DNA of 60,000 nt, from contig OU612065.1 in NCBI GenBank assembly GCA_914767715.1, positions 36,768,001 through 36,828,000 of the forward strand, given 5' to 3'. The DNA comes from Membranipora membranacea. Its lineage: Eukaryota > Bryozoa > Gymnolaemata > Cheilostomatida > Membraniporidae. The translations under genes and the position numbers were made by a program. The notes under the pieces were generated by a model. It saw only the letters and a program-made list of their open reading frames with translations, searched no databases and was not told the DNA's origin. Shown here in pieces: positions 57,385-60,000 of the stretch. Position 1 is the first letter of the stretch. Each line of letters starts with the position of its first letter.

Positions 57385-59664
57385 ATGATTGTTGGTGTAC
57401 TTTTTGCTGTTGTTGCTATCAGCAGCTTCACATTCAGCGAGGCTCTATTTCTGAACGAATGCTCAGCACTGCTAGACAGAAAGTGAGTAACATGCAAAAT
57501 AAATAACAGCTGTAGGAGACAATAGGAGTGCTAATATATATTTATATAGCCAATGCATCATCTGCTAAAAAACATACATAAACTTCCTTTATTCTACCCC
57601 TCTCCTCCCCGCTATTTATTTTGTAGTCGTCTACACCTGCCATGCTCAACCTTGGCCAAATCGACAATTTCGGCCAAATTAGTCATTTTGTTCGGCCAAA
57701 TGCACGAAAGAGTTGTGAATACACATTGACTATATTTATGTTTGTCAATAACAGTTTCCCCCATAGACCTACTAATAATAAAGTAGGTCTATGGTTGCCC
57801 CTTGTGTTATAATGTACATAGGGATTGTGAAGCAATAGTACTGATGTAGTTGTTTTATAATGGCAAATTGTCTGTTTCATAAGGTTTAGAGATTACAATA
57901 CATCTAAGACTGAATAATGTCTGCTATCCTTCTGTGCCATGGCCTGCCTCAAAACATACCTTTGGGCCAAACTTGAATAAAAAGCTTAGGAACATTGCAT
58001 GTTCTAAATTGGTTGCAGAGAGGGATTGAGCATGTCAAAGTTTAATGTTGGCTAGTTTGTGGCATGTCGTCCCAAACGCCTTCTCTGTGGTGGTCGAATG
58101 AATCAGAATTTTGATGAAAAACTGCTCACACAAAAACGATTATAACGATTATTAAATCAATTCATGGACAATATAACAATATCACATATTTTACTGACTG
58201 TTGAGCAGATAATTAAAGATCTGGTCCCTACGACTCCCTTGTGTACTTTGCAGCCACCATTTCAAAATTTGACATATTTTACTGTTCATCCTCTTTCCAT
58301 AATATGTTCACCAACTTTTTTTAAATTCTAAATATCAATCACAGTAGGGATACGATGATGTCCCTTCTGTTACACTAAAATCCTGCGGCCAACTTCTTGT
58401 CATTTTCGTCTCAAAAAAAGGCTGAAATCCCTTAAAACTACATCTGACTTTTGAAAATTTTCTGGGGGATGCCCCATTCCCCCAGCGAGAAGGCACTGCT
58501 GCGCCCTCCCGCACCCTCCCCGCCTGGTCCTACAACTTCAAAACCCATGGATACAGCCCTGCTTACTTAACATGATTATGACTTCATTAGCTCCATCAAC
58601 ATGGTTCCGCCAAACGGTATAAAGCCAAAAAAAAGTGGCCAAATCCAAGAAAAGGTTGGCCATGCATGATCTAAACAACAGAAGTTATTTTATACACAAG
58701 GTTGTTCCGTACCGTACCATGTATAATCATTTAAACTATCAATGTTAAATCAGCTATACAATATGGGTAAAACTATGTCAACATTCCATAAAATCAATTG
58801 AAAATATTTTGAGCAGTGAGGACACCCCATCATGGTTCAGAAGGCCCATAGAAGTAGACACATGTCCTACTGGTAGGATATACTGGAACACCCCACAGGG
58901 TGAAGGAAAGATGGCGTTTGAGGCATCCGAAGGCAATTTCACCATATGTATCACACCGACCTTTGGACAGGTGAAGTCTTACACCAGAACTGATACGATG
59001 GAGATTATACAGACAAGTGATTACGCTGACCAAAGTAAGTAGTGAGCTCCGAGTACCAACAGATCCCAGTCACCTACTAGAGGAAACACAAGTATGTGAC
59101 CTGGTATTTGTGACGGTACCCAAAACTTAGAAACACTGTCTTGGTATACCAACACAAATAATTAATTAGCCCATCCCTCCAAGCTTTTGCCCCCTGACTA
59201 AAACTCCAATCCCTGGCAAAGGGTGACTATCAATGAGCCTCATTTCAAAAGACAGTCGTTAAGAATTTTATTTTTAGGTTTTAAAGATATCTTAGGCTCA
59301 TTACCAATTTTGTCCAGCATGCTACCTGCTCAAACAAATGCCACTACGGTAGCCAAATTAGTATAAGTGAGGGCACTGCCTACCACAAGTGCTTGTGAAA
59401 CTAGCCACTTTCATTTGCACATTGTATCTGAATCACAGTATTTTCTTGGCTAGTCTTTAACCCAATTTTTTAACCCTGTTTCCTCCCACCTATAAACTTC
59501 AAACTTTTTCTGATCTTTTAGAAAAGATTTGTATCACATCAGTAAATCACACAATGGCGATGATTGTCAATGGATTTGAACAGACACCAAAGGGCTCTTT
59601 CATGGCAAACTATGAGGTCATTCTGACCAAGGATGTATTGGATGTGGTTCATCAGATGACTTGA
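57385..59664 (+). CDS. Small secreted cysteine-containing protein (possible meteorin-like/CUB-like domain)
   Basis: Exons 57385-57482, 58817-59034 and 59522-59664 are in phase with GT-AG borders and give 152 residues. The start is the ATG at 57385, which opens a clean signal peptide (MIVGVLFAVVAISSFTFSEA); the same frame is open further upstream. The mature part has four cysteines (NECSALL, DTCPTGRIYW, FTICITP, KKICITS). N-glycosylation sequons are at NFT and NHT. The pattern C..G.I.W..P.G, then ICI, then a terminal SFMANYEVIL, resembles the N-terminal CUB-like half of meteorin proteins. This is from memory and weak; the meteorin C-terminal half is absent. AATAAA at 59700-59705 and 59705-59710 fits the 3' end. 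Function unknown. Confidence 0.6.
57636..58670. repeat. Repeat-rich intron segment with inverted GGCCAAA-type ends
   Basis: In intron 1 of the secreted-protein gene. The left side has ATGCTCAACCTTGGCCAAAT followed by more GGCCAAAT copies. The right side (58620-58670), on the opposite strand, reads ATGGCCAACC then TTGGATTTGGCC. A GC-richer block at about 58460-58560, with runs such as CTGGGGGATGCCCC and TGGATACAGCCCTG, looks like a dispersed repeat. Boundaries are approximate and the superfamily is unknown. Confidence 0.4.
57761..57794. repeat. Perfect 13-bp inverted repeat
   Basis: CCATAGACCTACT (57761-57773) and AGTAGGTCTATGG (57782-57794) are separated by 8 nt. It is too short for a miRNA precursor. 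A similar hairpin, CATAGACTT/AAGTCTATG, lies at 23512-23535 in the dynein gene. Confidence 0.75.
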
Positions 59665-59699
59665 AACTTGTGTTTACCTTGTTTCAGCTCGCTTCTCAT

Positions 59700-59710
59700 A
59701 ATAAAATAAA
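59700..59710 (+). terminator. Tandem poly(A) signals of the secreted-protein gene
   Basis: Two overlapping AATAAA hexamers (59700-59705 and 59705-59710) lie 36 nt after the stop codon at 59664, supporting the 3' end of that gene model. Confidence 0.6.
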
Positions 59711-60000
59711 GGACTATGTTTACCTAAAATCTTCCCACTATGAATTTTCAAATCTGAGTTCCTAAATTAATTATGTGAAGATTCTGGATTCTGTTGAATT
59801 TATTTATTTATTTATTTATAGAGGTTTTCTTAGAAGTGTACAGATAACAAAGGGAATTCTATTATAGGTAACTTGTTGACCTCTGAAAACAGCAAAAAAA
59901 AATATAACGCTTACTACCAAAGTTAAACACAGAGTTAATTATAATTAATAACATGTGGCATTACATACTGGTTGTGAGGTAAAAAAGTATTGAAGAATAA

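Overview
This is a nuclear genome window from an animal, with spliceosomal GT-AG introns throughout, an axonemal dynein gene, an NRF1 gene and a CDK10 gene. GC is low by eye. Most introns are about 200-600 bp and there are many small tandem arrays and short inverted-repeat elements. This suggests an invertebrate or early-branching metazoan with a fairly compact genome. The sequence alone does not let me name the phylum.

Layout. (1) 1-2110: two tandem arrays, a ~16-bp GTGTGTAAGTGGCAAT array and a 30-bp minisatellite of 59 units. (2) 2213-6194 (+): six 3' exons of ERCC1, with the N-terminal exons not found. (3) 7416-45024 (+): a complete DNAH7-type axonemal dynein heavy chain. I traced 66 coding exons in phase, giving 12,033 nt of CDS and a protein of 4,010 residues. 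A candidate RFX X-box lies about 140 bp upstream of its start codon. (4) 50078-46707 (-): a complete NRF1 gene, 8 coding exons, 436 residues, convergent with the dynein gene. (5) 51372-56717 (+): a complete CDK10 gene, 10 coding exons, 357 residues, head-to-head with NRF1 across a 1.3-kb shared upstream region. (6) 57385-59664 (+): a three-exon gene for a small secreted protein of 152 residues. It is not securely recognised, but its cysteine and motif pattern resembles the N-terminal CUB-like half of meteorins.

The genes do not form a pathway. They are conserved housekeeping or ciliary genes: DNA repair nuclease subunit, inner-arm dynein motor, mitochondrial-biogenesis transcription factor and cyclin-dependent kinase. 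The dynamic part of the window is in the introns and spacers. It includes a PIF/Harbinger-like element with intact ends, a TTA target duplication and a MADF-domain ORF inside a CDK10 intron. There is also a small dispersed foldback family with two copies in the window, several other hairpins (one with pre-miRNA-like geometry), a 21-bp minisatellite starting at the dynein stop codon, and two possible dynein microexons. I found no convincing wholly new system; the best novelty candidates are the hairpin at 46508-46585, the microexons and the small secreted protein.
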